A DNA stretch of 64,000 nucleotides from Melitaea cinxia (GCF_905220565.1 NC_059416.1:3844001-3908000); one strand, 5' to 3'. Positions 27,501-42,400 are shown, counted from the first letter of the stretch. Numbers and translations are program-made. The notes: generated by a model not told the origin, from the sequence alone.

Positions 27501-30500
27501 AGTACATATGGATGATACAGGTATGAATCTATTGAGGCTTTATACAAACTTTTTCTTTTTGGCCAAATTTTTTTCAGCAAGAAGTCGCTTTAGCAAAAAG
27601 GTCGCAATAAGTTGTCGTTTTTATTACCTTTCCTCCAAAATTTTGTCAGAAAAAAATTGCTTTTTCAGCAAAAAGATTATAAAATTATAGTTTTTAATGT
27701 TGGTATTGCTGTGTGTTTGTGTATTCTTTCTTTCTATCCCAGTGAACTTCGTACCGTCATATTATGTTTTTTTTTTTTAACAACAAAACGAATTGTTTCG
27801 ATTCATTCGTAAATGTTCTTGATGAATGAAAACTCTTTTGTTAAGCGGAAAATATTCTAGTTTTTATCGAGAATTCTAGAGAGTACGTTTCGAATCAAAA
27901 TTGCAAATATCGTAGACGTCAGAGAACGCGCAGAAATAGTACAGTGCATTTTTTGGCAACTGTACGAAGATAAAAAAAAATAATACAGCCAACCTTTCAC
28001 CGAATACAATAAATTTTAAAATCTAATTAATTAATACTAAATAAAACTAAAATTGTATATTAAATAAAAAAATAAAGTTAATCGAATTATGACTGTTTTT
28101 AAATAGCCTTGAAATTATAATATTTGCTTAAAGTCGTAACAGAATTGGACATTTGATTAAATTACAAGGTAAGGAAATCTGAAAAAATCTGTGTCCAAAG
28201 TTATGACAGAGGTGTTTATTGGCTTCCTGCTAAACAGAATTACGTTGCCCTGTTTCGCAAACTGACAAACGCGAGAAGTTGAAAATTTTTTAATTTTTCT
28301 GAAATTGTAGTTCCAATATTCTGTTTTTTTCTATTCCATAAAAACTATCAAAAAAATATAAGAATACTTCAGAATAAAATTCGAGTAGGAACTTAGTATT
28401 TGTTGTACAGTTCTCGAGTTTTGCCCTTAGCAACGCATTGGCATTTAGTGATTATTATTTTTTACATACAAGATCGCTTCTGTACTAGATGTCCCTAGTG
28501 ATTTCACTGGCTTTAATATTATTGACTAACAGTAATTTATTTAAGTAATTTCAAATTAACATTGTTATTTTCATTACTAAAATATTTGAAACGGGATATT
28601 ATTGAATCATTTAGCGGAGCTTGATATTTCGAGATTATCTACGAATGTCTTGTTCAAGAAACTGAGCTCGACAAAAAAAAAAATGGCTGCAATCCCGTTT
28701 TAAGTAATTTTATTAATGATTCGTAATACGTTATGTACATATTACATTTGGTGCAAGAATTAATAGTATAAAATCTGTTCAGGGATATAGTTTTAATTAT
28801 TATATACCAACAAAATACATTTTATTTAACTTTAATTAATAACAAAACGCCGCAATCAATGGCTGTAACCGTTGACGCCGCGTTGGCGCAACGGTTACCA
28901 TGGTTCGCACCTCTGTTGCGCTGGCGGTTGCGGGTTCGATCCCCGCACATGACAAACAATTGTATTGGCCATACAGGTGTTTGCCGTGGTCTGGGTGTTT
29001 GTGCAGTCCTTGTGGGTCTCCCCACCGTGCCTCGGAGAGGACGTTAAACCGTCGATCCCGGTTGTTATCATGTACACCTGATAGCGATCGTTACTCATAG
29101 TAGGAATATATACCATATGCGAATACCTGTAAATGGCTTAGTCGAAATGTACAATTTGTACTCATTTAATGTCTTATGTGCTGTTGGTGTTCCAAATAAA
29201 ATAAATAAATAAATAAATATTCGCCAACCCGCATTGAAGCAGCGTGGTGGATTAAGCTCTGATCCTTCTCCTACATGGGGAAACAGGCCTATGCCCAGTA
29301 GTGGGATATTACAGGCTGAAGCGTAATAACAAAACAACTTTTCCGAATTTTTATCGTGGTTTTCGTGTGCAACACAGCTTTTAAAATAATCTCTATGCCA
29401 TTTGTAATAACTACATAATCTGCAAAATCACATTCTTCACGTTTCGTCTACTACATGGTTTGAACTGCGAAATTCAAAAACATTTCAATATTTCACATTT
29501 TCCGCAACCAGACGTAGGCATTTTCCACAGCCAAATAGGCATTGGACAATGTAAAGAATTTAATAGCGAAATTTCTAAACGACAAACAATTTTCATTAGT
29601 TAAGTTTCAGCGTTTGTACAGAGACCGGGAATCTTTTTTGATAAAAGTACTTATTGGTCATTACACGGAAATGACCGAAAAAATACCACTTAATTTACAT
29701 ATAAAAAAAATGACTTATAACTATGTTTTTTTTTTTAAAGTGCAATAAAGAATATATAATAAATAACATTTTACAAAAATGCGCTCGTTCGTACATTGGG
29801 TCTTTTCTAAAGAATATAAGGAGCATTTTACTTAGTGCCGAATTAAACGTATTGAGTACGCAGAATGGAATAACAGTGGTTTTCAAATCGTGGTCATGTT
29901 TTTGTTTTTATTTTTTATTTTAATTGACCCGCGGTATCTGGTTGGTTTGTGTTTAATGATTTGTCTGTTATTATCTCCATTGATAATCTAAGTACGACAA
30001 CGAATTTCTGTTAATTGTTTGTTTTTTTTTTTTTAAATTGTGTTCTCATGTAGCTGATGTAATTGTTTTTATGAGAATAAATCATCTTTAAACCTCAGTG
30101 CTGAATTAAACTCGTTAGTTAAGCAAAGAAAAAAAATTAATCAAATGAATGAACAAAAGACTATCAGGCCGTGCTTTTAGGGTCTTGCACTTAAGGCTGC
30201 TAATGGAAAAACCACCTATTTGTCTGTAAAAGGGCTATTCCATATTATCATCATTTAATCCAACCTACTTGTACCTACTTAGACTTTCCGACTGAAGAGC
30301 TCGACCTTAGAGGAGATCACAGCTAAATACTACTGCTTTCAAGCAGTGATGTGGGAAACAAGTTTGAAATGATTCTGACGTTACAGGCGTACATATAGTA
30401 GTCGCTTACCCTCGAGTGAGCCGTACGCTTGTTTGCCGACTTAGTTATAAACAAAAAATACATACGCATATAGTTTTCCGATGCTTGCTGTCAATATACA

Positions 30501-33500
30501 TATTGTAACTTCTTGTGTAGACAAAATAATAACAAAAGAACTGACGCTTGTTATTTACCACAGAAAACAAATATTCGAATAACCACGATTACAAAAATAT
30601 AGAAGAGGTAAATAAAAACTGGGTCCCATAAAAGCAATTTATTTTTCTATATTTTTAACTCGATCTTGAAAACCATTAAGTATTGAATATTTAATTATGG
30701 TACGGAATTTTTATTGTGGGTCCAATTCACACTTGGTCATTTTTTATGAATAAATCATTACAGCATTAGTTATATCCGCCGGCCGATAACATTTTATGTA
30801 TATTATTATTCATTGAAAAGCATTCTTAGCAAATTTTGATTTTAAAGATAAAAGGGGAAGATATCCCCTTGGTATTTGTTTTTATTATGTATATTATTAC
30901 TAAGTAGTTTCACTTTTAAAAATATCATAATCAATTAAAAAATTTTATTTGTACAAGAAGAAGAAGTCTACATAAACAGAAATAAATCCAAATGCATTTA
31001 CGCGCTTAACTTTCGAACGTGTGCACGAATTGTACTATTCTTTTATTGTTTTTGTTATTGTCAGGACAATCAGTCAGTCAGTCAATTCAGCCTATTGCAG
31101 TCCACTGTAGGCCTCCCCAAGTTCGCGCCAGACATCCCGGTTTTTTCGCAATCCCCATCCAGCCTACATCGGCAATCTTACGTAGATCGTCGGTCAAATG
31201 TACCGAAAAGAAAATCGATATATTGACAAAAAAGAAAAACAGTGAAACGAAGTTGGCCGGGCTGGTAGTTAAAAAAAATGTGGTTTCTAATATTTTGTAT
31301 AATATTTTTTCTCTACCTTTTTAAATTTGTCGTATTATCAATCTGACATAAAATCTTGAATATGTAAATCAATCCATTGATTTAATGATACTCATTTCAT
31401 TACCATCGTCACGTCACGTCATAGCTTCACTTTGTCATGATTCTAAGTGACTCATTGACAGTTTGCTCTTCAGAATTTGAATAAATCTTGAAGAGATCTA
31501 AACGACGAAGCGCTTCGAGAAAAGATAGGTAGTGCTTTTCGTTTTTCTTTTTTTTTTGGCTCGTCTTGGCGGGGGCACTATCGTGCCCCCAGATTCTTAG
31601 TATTTTTAACTAATAATAAAACTTTAAATTGCTCATTCCTGTACAATAAGGATATTTATTTTTTTGGAGTGCATTAGACAATCTTTTCTGAAGGCAAAAC
31701 TGCGTTTATTTTCTTTGAATTTTTGTCTGCCTGTCTGAGACTTTGCCTAGCATAACATGAAAACTATTTATTGAACTTGAATGAAACTTGGCATGATTAA
31801 TTATACTTAAATATTATTTTGTAATTTATTCTTTTTTTTAGAGTTACATTAAAATTGTAATTTAAATTAAATTTTTTCTTTACTTTTTTTTATTGCCAAT
31901 AAAGGCGTAGATTTCGCCCTTAAATTGGCCATCTTGATAAATTGATATAGCAGACATGCGCATCGCACAAATAGATGAAACATAAGCCTGACTTTTAAAA
32001 ATAGGAATAAGACTTCTTGACACAATGTTTAATGGAAAATAATTTATAAAAAAAAAATCTTCTTAGCAACACTAACGACAATATTCCTCAAGGTGACTGA
32101 TAAAAGGCTCAGCCGGATCCCTAATGCCCTAAAATTGCCTTTCGGTAATCTCGTTAAATCTTCCTTTTGATGCTTTTTCAACAAAATTTTATATTAACAC
32201 TTCCGTTGAAGGGAAACGTTATATATCATTATAGAAATATTTTTTTATTTATTACGTTGACATCCTGACTAGACTTTGCAATATTATAAATAAATAATAA
32301 TAAATAAACCATTCTCACGTAACTGTACGTCTGATGTGCTTGTCACGAGCAGGTGTAGAACCCGCGCCGCGATAGCAAGCGAAATAGTGCTGTGACTGTT
32401 GCGCTAGTGAGTCATCATTTGATTTTCATCGATTTGATTTCGTATTTTAAGACAACTTGATAAATGTCATAATCAGTATGACATTCTTTTTTTTTTCATT
32501 TATCTTTATGTGTGTTTTTAAGTTGTAACAGCTGTAAAAGCTTATGGAAATATTTGTGCTGAAGAATAAGGCAGAGTGGTGTATCCAACTATAAATAATT
32601 AATTAAAATATTTAAACATTTTTTGAACTTATACGTACTTCTATAAATTAATATACACAAAAGAACGCATATAACAAAACAAAGCCAAAGTCAAAGATCA
32701 TTACCAAAGTTAAAAACAATTATTATTTATAAAATGGCAATTGAAGAGTACTATTGAAGCCTACTTGAATGAAACAATTTTTAACTTCAATTTTTTTTTG
32801 TTTTTGTGATCAAATCTGCATTATGATGTAATAACTTAATTGCAATCAAAAGACTGTAAAGTACATAATTTATTATTATACTAGCGACCCGCCCCGGCTT
32901 CGCACGGCTGCAAAAACTATCAGTGTTTATCAATGACACTAGCGCATCTTTTCCTTGTTCGGTGTGTGGTAGAGTCTGCCGCTCCCGTATCGGCTTGTGC
33001 AGCCATCAGAAAAAATGCTCTACATACACCGTTTAAATCGTCTGGAATAGACGTAAAGGCCCATGATGATACATATAACCTTCCTCTGAAATCATTCTAT
33101 TTACTAAAGAAAACCGCATCAAAATCCGTTGCGTATTTTTAAGACAGCGGGAAGCGACTTTTTTATACTATGTAATGATAAAATTAATTTTATACTCATA
33201 TTTTAATTAGAAATGTAAAAACATTTTCTAATGACAATTTCCGAATGATGAACTTTATGAATATACATATTGAAACTACTTTTGATTTGATTTATATTGA
33301 AAAAAAAATTAAAAATGTTTCTTTCATTCTTTCAGATAAACAAGTGGAGTGGATGTTGAACCGAGATATACAACTGGCGTTTATGGATGCAACGGAACAC
33401 TTAAGTGAAATCTGTGGTCTGCCGAAGAGACTGCTATCTGTACCTGTTTCTGTGAGTAGTGTTTTTGGATTCATTGATTGATTCAATCACTTACCCTACT

Positions 33501-36500
33501 ATAGCTAGCTATAGGTCTTTTATTCGATGTAGAAGAAGAAGCTATATAGTAAAATTTAATTTAAAAACTTGTAAAAGTGTTAGTAAAACTTGATTTTTAA
33601 ATGATCGGATGAATTAAATAAAAAAAAATTGCGTGAATAGGCGCGCATTAAGCAAATTGTCGATAAACTTGAAGACAGTTTTCTACCAATCCTATGTCGA
33701 AAGCACTAGAAAACCAAATGTTGAGCAAAACGTATTTTGTAATCCATTGCCGTGGATTAGAAAAAAACCTAATGTCTACGATGGTAAGCGTATATGTTTA
33801 CAATATCAAGACCGTAACAAGCTCTTTGTCAAGCCTACCCTGCTGTCAATACAGCGCCTTCCCAGGAGCTACATTACTCACCCAGGAACACAACACTACG
33901 TGAGAAAAGTATTATTTGAAGTATTACTTATGAGATTGACTACTATATTCATATTAAAAATAAATGTATCGTAATGTTTGCAAGAGAAAAATGCTCACAG
34001 CCCCTTTTGGCTGATCCAACTCTTACAGACAATATAATTCTGTAGCTATAAAGAACTTCGAAAAAAGTTGGCACGTATTTTTTTTTTTTTTTTTTTTAAT
34101 TAAAGCTCCTTGATTTCGTTTGAGAACCTTATTATTTAATATATAAAAATATAAAGTAAGCTTCTAAATTTTATTTTATTTCGTCTTTCAACTTTAAATA
34201 GCGATACTCTAAGAAGTTAATACAATTAAATGGTAAAGGAAATTGAGAGATTTTATTGATGTTTTATATTAAAAAATAAGCTCTTTAAAAGGGTCGCTTT
34301 GTTCTTTTTAAACTAACTGACTTAGGGAACTTCGTATCAACACATTTTTTTAAAATGTCACGTTCCAATAAATTTTCTTGTATAAAAACCTTGCCCTGAC
34401 AATAACGAACACAAAAAAAAAAAAGAAATTATCCGATTTGGTGCGGTCCTTTGGAAGTTATGCGCGACCTCTGTCCGTCCGTCCATATTAAAACCTTCTC
34501 CGAAACACGTTGCATTTTATGGTATAAGTATTATTCCGATTGGTTTAGTAGTTTCCGTAGTAAAACCGAACAAAAAAAACGGTTCTCTATTTATAAGTAT
34601 AGATACAGATATCATATTATATAGAGCGGGCCTTAATAAATTTTCATTTTCAGTTCAACAAACCAATTTTCGGTCTTGAGGTACCGAATTTCACCGATTT
34701 TGCTGGTCCAGGCGTTATTCTCACGTAAGTTAATAATACTAAATTCCGTAAACTGTCACAATTTTCGAAACTCAAATAATTTTCAAGTGTTGTATGTGAA
34801 AGAGATTTCCTACACGGAAAAGAAAGCATTTTTGAGGGAATTGTAAACAAGGATTTTAAAATGTTCTGAATTTGAATTCCTCTATAAACAGTATTTGTAA
34901 AAGTAGATACTCGTAGTAATAAGCTAAGTAGTTTGTGGTGAGTATTATATATACACACACATAAACACACATACACACACCATACTGGGTAGTTTGTGTG
35001 ACTAATAAATTATTTATTAGTACAGTTTTATTCGTTTTAGTGTGACTATGTATGACTTGTAGGTCTGTTTATACAGAATTGCTTAAATGTGTGTAATATT
35101 CAAGATTAAAAAAATGGCGTCACGCCTCATTGCCTTCTTTTGAAAGAGAGGTAGAGTGTGAGAGTGAGAAGATTTTGTTTGTTTGTCGTTTGTTGAATAA
35201 TTCTTATTGTCCATTTACTGACAAAGGCTATAGGGTACATAATATTTCAGCACATTTTTCCTCAAAGTAACACCGGTGAATTGGAAAGTAAATTTGCATT
35301 CGTGGATTCAAGATTAATATTTTTAAATTTACAGGATCATATTCTTCTTGGCGGTCGCACTAACATCGGGTTCCATGCTGGCAGAAAGAAATGAAGGCAT
35401 CTTAGAACGCTCTCTAGTCTCTGGGATTACAGGTAAATAACATGTATATATCACTTGTGACCATAATTATCTGTTTATAGAATTGACCTTTACCCATCAT
35501 AATTGGTTTTTTGATGATTTTTCTGAATCTTTGATAAAAAAAATTGTACTGGTCTAAAAATACCAGTTCTACATATTTTTACATATTTTTGAAATGTCTG
35601 TCTGTACGTTTCAACACACATCGCAGCTAAAGTACTAAGGATGAAACTGTTCTATGCAATAAGGCCAGACTGTCTTTTGTACTTTTCTTGTTTTTGTATA
35701 TATATTTTTTGGCATACAATAAAGTACATGCATCCATCCCATCAATCATCCTTTAAAAGTCCACTGCTGGACGTAGGTCTCCCTTAATGCTTGCCCCTCC
35801 GTTCGGTCCTGTGCCCTCTGAATTCCTCTTCCCGCTATTTTCTTTAGGTCGTCAGTCCACCTGGTTGGAGGGCGGCCTGTTCTTTTGCTGAGACGTGGTC
35901 GACATTTGAGAACCTTTCTTCTAATAAAGTTCATTTATTAATAATAATATTTTCAGAACATACAGGATAACACCAATTTTATCTGATATACCTAATTATC
36001 CCACCAGGTACAGAGATACTCTTCTCCCACGTGCTGGTTCAAATGCTCGTGATGATGGTACAGACCGGCACCGTCCTTATTCTGGGCTTTCTGGTCTTTG
36101 ATCTGACTATCAAAGGATCTGTTCTATGGGTCCTGGTGCTGACCCTCATCAATGGTTTATGTGGAATGACTTTTGGTAAGTTTTTTTCATATAATTTTAT
36201 ATCATGTTATTTTTAGTTATTTAATATACTCATAAATAAATATATTTTCATTTTTTGATAGCACTTAAAACAATTGTAGTTTTTTTCATCCCTATTATAT
36301 CTGAAAATATATTTTCCACGTTTCATTTTCAAATAAAAATAAAAAATGCTATGTAGTTTATTGAAATAATGCTTTTAATCCTACAAATGTTACGAAAAAT
36401 TGTGAGGTATTGTGATTGGAAATTGATGGATGGATGGATGCATAAATTAATGTTTGTAAGCTTTTCACACAAAAATTACTGAACTGATTGTAATGTATAC

Positions 36501-39421
36501 GTATTTAGCTAAATATCCAGAATAACACAAATCCCAGCTTGTTATATATGTTCAAAATAAAACCACAATTAGTTTAAATTACTCGATCAATTCGTAGAAA
36601 CAGGTTGAACAACTTTTCATTACATTTAACGGTCCGATTAAAACTATTTCAATATTATATAAAACAAAGCTTTCTACCTAGACAAGTTTACGGGGGCGCG
36701 AAAGGGCTTTTTAAAAATATTACAATAATTACACTAAAACTATTTAATTAATAATTATCTAAAATTACAATAGACACGTCCGAACAGAATTACATGCTCT
36801 GGATTAATCCCCGATTTAATTCTAATAAAACTTTCCTAAGACATATGATCCCAAAGCATGAGACAACGTGAGAAATCATTTGTTATTCCTATTCCGCTGA
36901 TTAAGCATTTACTTCTTTTGTTCTCATGCTTTGTTCTAACATAACTATGTCTGTTGAAATGATTCTTTGTAATGATTCCTGGAAATTAGATAGGAATAGG
37001 ATTTTGAGATACATAGATACAGGATTTGGACATATTTGAGCGCTTAGCAGAAAATGTTCTACATAAAATTGTGAACATTCCGACTAGGGGCTCAAACTTA
37101 CAGTAGAGCACAGCCAAATAGTAGTACTCTTAAACAAATTGTTTTACTGTGATGAGTAAGGAAGTCAGAGCTACTAGCGAAGATCGCGGGTCAGGTCGGT
37201 AACGCGCTTGGGATGCTTCTAGAGTTACAGGCGTAGGGTCGTATGCTTGTTTACTACCTTAAAAGAAAAAAATCAAAAAAAATTGTTGGTAAAAACGAAA
37301 GGCAGTCTTGTTTATAAATAAAATATTTATTTATAAATATCGTATAATGGACAGTTTGAGTTGGAAGCTAAGTATTGAAACTTTGGTAGAAATTTAATTC
37401 ATCTCTATAAACTGTGGTCTTTCTAAACTTAAAACAAAATTATAAATTCCGAACAAAATCATAAAATATTCAAATTGATCTATTAAGGAAAGTTTACTGA
37501 AAATAGGTTACTGTATAAATAAATATAAATATATGATGACCTTATTTCTTACTAGCGGCCCGCTCCGGCTTTGCACGGGTATAAAATATATAGCCTATGT
37601 CATTCACTGAAAAAATGATTAAAATCGATCCAGTAGTTTTAATTTATTCATTACTGCCCGAGCATAAAATAAACGCGTTTGATCGCTGCTAAATTCAAAG
37701 TACTACAGGAAGAACCGCGGCCTCCGACGCGCTATTTATAGGCACGCTCCCGCCCACGCCGCCCCGGCAGGCCGGAACCGCCGCAAATGCTACGTCCCAC
37801 AATTTTTAAATTTGTAATATTTTCGAAAATATTCATTTAAATCATGTGCTGTAAAGGGCCACATAGATCTATATTAAATCAACAATTATTTTAAGGTATT
37901 TAATTAGATAAGTATTAATGCTGTATTGGTTAAAATTGCTTCGAAAATTAGCCATTATTTGTCGTAAAAAGTAAATGACAAAAAAATGTTATTGTGGGAT
38001 ATCCATAAGAGATAGACATATACCGTAGCAGAGTTTTATGTAGAACTTTTCAATGTGTACAATACTTAGTACATTATTTTGATAAATCTCGTAGGGTTCA
38101 GCCTGCGTTTGCAATGTAAGCGGAAAAAATTGAATTATTTACGACATCACATTAGAAACCTCAAAAATAACAGTATTTCTCTACTATTTAATTTATGTTA
38201 TTATACATACAAACCTTCTCCTTCTCTCTAACTCTATCTATTAAAAAAACCGCATCAAGATCCGTTGCGTAGTTTTAAAGATTTAAGGATACAAAGGGAC
38301 ATAGGGACATAGGGACAGAGAAAGCGACTTTGTTTTATACTATGTAGTGATTTACTTTCAGTATTACTATTAAGCATCAATGTTTTATTTGATAACTTTT
38401 CTTCATTCAATAATTTCTAACAACAGAAAAACGGTTATTGTAACCCAAGCAACTTATATAAAAACTAATCTATTAAATACATAATAATACATATATATTT
38501 TACATCTTGTAACAGATTAGAATAAACATGTGAATTATAAACACATATCTTTTAACACATGCGCTCGTTTATTCCTGAAATATGCAGCTTAATTCCTGTT
38601 ATAAATAAAAACCAACTGATACAACTGATTTTTTCTTCTATGAATATAAAAAGATACATATTACACCAAGACTCAGGGTGGGAATGGCGTCCACAACCCC
38701 CAAAGCAGGAAGAAGGATTACTGCAACATACGTCAATAATTATTTAATAATATATTGAAAATGTGTCATCAATTTTAATTACATTTTTAATTAATCGGTA
38801 TAATAATAAATTTTGTGTAATGTTTGTGTGTTAACAACTTATATAATTTAAATTATACGCTTTAAATTTCAATTTAATTTAATACGATTAACAAAAGTAA
38901 TATTAATAACAAAATTACACATTAACGTAACGTAATATAGGTATACCATTTAATCCGTGTAACATGAAACATTACGCTTTCAAATAATATTAATCAATAT
39001 GTGAGACTGTGAGCTAAAGGTTATCGAGCAAATAAGTTACGAATAGAATTTAACAGCAGGAGGTAGAATATGTCATCAGAGCCTGTTTCACCTCAATTAA
39101 TAAACGACAACACTTAGAGAAAGAATTTAGCCACCCCCTCTCTTACCGTGGGTGTCGTAAGAGGCGACTAAGGGATAACAAGGTTCCAATACCACCTTGG
39201 AATTTAAAAAGCCGACCGATAGCGGGATAACCATCCATCTGCTGGCTTTGAAATACACAGGCCGAAGACGGGCAGCAGCGTCTTCGGTGCGACAAAGCCA
39301 GCCCTGCGGTCACCAACCCGCCTGCCCAGCGTGGTGATTATGGGCAAAACACATGAGTTCGCGCATTTTTGGCGCGAACTTGTGGAGGCCTATGTCCAGC
39401 AGTGGACTGCAATAGGCTGGA

Positions 39422-39467
<46 letters not shown>

Positions 39468-42400
39468 CTTAGGTACATCATTGCTAAAAAATATTCCACA
39501 AATAAATCGGAAATCGACAATGAAAAAGAAAAGTACTTCAATCAATTTTTATCAGTTGGATACCGCCATATGTCAAATTGCTATATCGGCAACCGGTAAA
39601 ACGGGCCTCAGGGGTTTAATCAATGAAGAATGTAAACCTTGAAACTATTTATTACTAATTAACTTAAAATTGGAAACCATAATTCACTATGAAAGTTTAA
39701 TTAGTTTTGCGACCCAAATCTGTTTAGAAAAAAGGAAAATTTGTCTCTTGATACATAATTAGCTTTTCGCTGAGACTAAACGATTTAGACTGTTACGAAT
39801 TTTTTTTTGTTAAAATATAGCCTATGTCACTTAGAAATATGGCATTTGGACGGTGAAAAAACTTTGAAAATTGGTTCACCAGTTTTTTATTTTTTCGTTT
39901 GAAAAATCCAAATTAAAAAAAAAAAATTCTCTTTGCACAGATTCGGAAATTATAATGTAAATGTTTTACGAAATTATTCTAATTACTGGGGATTAAGAAG
40001 CCTATTATTAAAAGAAGACGCTTTGTTTTCGCTGTCTTTATTAGCATTTGTATTTATATTAATTTTTTCCTTAGACTACAGAAAGTTATTTATTTTAGAC
40101 ACAAAGAAAAATCTTAATATTGTCTGCTATTGACTTGAGATTATTTATTATTATTCAACAGTTCAACAATTTTAATTGTTATTTTTATATGCAGTATGAT
40201 CAGAGTCTAATAATAAATGTCTAATATACTTAATTCTTCGGCTCATTCATTCAATTAGGAATACCGCAAAGCGGGATCCCGTAATCCCGCGGGATCCCGT
40301 ATCTTGAAAACACGGATCCGCAGATGCCGCAAGTTTAAAAATTTGTGTTAAATCTTTCGGGTAACGTCAAGAGATAAAAAAAAATATAATAGTCTCTATA
40401 ATTGGAGACAACTAGGAGTATGATAGGGACGATTTCGAAATAGTCCTACAGCCGGAACATCTGCAACTGACTCAGTTACTTAAATCCTGTTAAAGGAAGA
40501 ATTATGGAAAGAGCTTCAGAACAAAAAAAAGAAATACTAAAAAAAAGAACAACAGAAGACGCCGCGTTGGCGCAACGGTCACAGCCTTGGATTGTACCTG
40601 TTTCGCTGGCGGTTGCGGGTTCGATCCCCGCACATGACTAACATTTGTATTGGCCATGCATGTGTTGCCGTGGTCTGGGTGTTTGTGCAGTCCTTGTGGG
40701 TCTCCCCACCCTGCCTCGGAGAGCTCGTTAAGCTGTCAGTCCAGGTTGTTATCATGTACACCTGATAACGATCGTTACTCATAGTAGGGAATATATCCGC
40801 AAACCCGCATTGGAGCTGCGTGGTGGATTAAGCTCTGATCCTTCTCCTACATGGGGAAAGAGGCCTATGCCCAGTAGTGGGATATTACAGGCTGAAGCGT
40901 ATGAGAAGATTTGGAAAAATTAAAAGGCGTGCTGTGTCCGACGGAATCAGAGGACTGTAGCTGACGCTTGACTATGACGGTCCAACCTATGCGTAGAAGC
41001 CAAGAGACTACAACATACATAATACAACGTAGGTAGTTGAGAAAATATTCAATTTAATACGAATTATAAGGGATAACGTAAAAACTTTTCATCGGATCTC
41101 AATCAAATTTAAATGGGACCACATAACACACATTTTATGCCATAAATATCATCAAAATTTAGTTATATTCTAGACATACTTTAGGTTTTACCCTTAATTT
41201 TAAGCGTTTCTGATTGGCACGTAATTACGTCATTGGCCTGAAAACTCTGATTACTTGTACTTGATTATGATTTAATTATTATTTTTTTTAGGATATAAAT
41301 CATGGTTGTTAAGTTATTATATGACATGTCAAATAAACGTTATTACAAACAGTATGATAGGTTAAACAAAAACCTGTAGTTTCAATAAGATTTTATAATA
41401 TTGTTTTAAGAGTGTGGGATCCCGCGCGATTTAAAAAAAAGCTGCGGGTTTGAAACCCCTTCTCATGCCTCTCGTACAATTTCATATACTTGCTCTATCT
41501 TTTATACATTAGCATTTACACTTCGTGTGGGCTGAAGTCTGACGACGTCAAGTTTTCATAAGTTTTTAACGTAACTTTCAGTATCTTGAGTAGAGAGGTC
41601 TTTGTATGAGTTTTGAAAGTGCTTAATGTTTAAAGTGTCAACATTAGAAATACTCGTATGATGTTTATATTTGCCTTTTAATACAAGCAGTACGTAAAAA
41701 ACATAAGTATAAACTTGAAAAAAATATATATGTTTTAACTTAATATTTTACCTCTGTTTATAGGTCTTTAAGTATCTAAACTATTTCTAATTTCTAAATT
41801 TTTCTGTTTGATAAATAATATTATTTTACTCGATAACCTTTAGAAAGTTTGGATAGCAAATCTTTTTGAAAAAAACTATTTCTAAGACCTTGACGTTGTA
41901 TGAAGATAATTTGATATCTAGTCTTCTGTTTACGGGTATTTAAGTATTTAAACTATTTTTAATTTTCAAATTTTTCTATTTGTTAAATAATATTATTTCA
42001 CCCGGTAACCTTTAAAAAGTTTGGATAGCAAATCTTTTTGAAAAAAACTATTTCTAAAAAATTCTAAAATAATTTTATATCTAGTCAAATTTAAGATCAA
42101 ACACCACATTTTTTTTTTGTCTAAAATAATAATAATAAAATAAAACGGTAAATGAAATAAAAACACGATATCCTTATATATAGTTCATATTAGTCAAATT
42201 TAGTTATTACCAAAGACTGTACATAGTTACATACTATTACCATTTTAGGCTGATTCGGGAAAAGGGGAAATAAATAAAGTTAGTCTCTTGACGCGCTGTT
42301 CTACCATATACCAGCAGAGACACTGTAATATGTTAGAATATCATCAAGGGCTTAATTTTCTTGAGGACGTTTTCCTTAACCGCCATGACGATGATACCTT

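Larger units (their letters stand above)
27521..33335 (+). other. ABCH intron 9
   Basis: The longest stretch between loop exons. Contains SINE-A copies, repeat C, an RTE end, a hairpin and a Helitron, listed separately. 27521-28873, 29324-30292, 30460-31068, 31591-32336 and 32414-32880 show only AT-rich sequence without a recognised gene. Confidence 0.6.
40272..41426. mobile_element. Possible DNA transposon remnant bounded by GGGATCCC motifs
   Basis: CGGGATCCCG occurs at 40272-40281 and 40290-40299, and GTGGGATCCCGC near 41414-41425. Between them lie a SINE-A and a repeat E fragment. The motif pair looks like terminal palindromes of a decayed element, but no transposase or target duplication was found. 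Confidence 0.35.

Noticed and set aside
28822..29116. Several overlapping frames with Cys/Arg-rich peptides
   Set aside because: They lie wholly within SINE-A; the same peptides recur at 13306 and 40579 from other SINE-A copies.
33633..33974. 113-codon frame in intron 10
   Set aside because: No recognisable domain; overlaps a repeat C fragment and is intronic.
34650..34976. 108-codon minus-strand frame over ABCH exon 11
   Set aside because: Antisense to a well-supported exon, including an AC/GT-rich stretch.
39331..39642. Frames with poly-Asp or poly-His
   Set aside because: Translation of the GAT microsatellite tail of repeat D.
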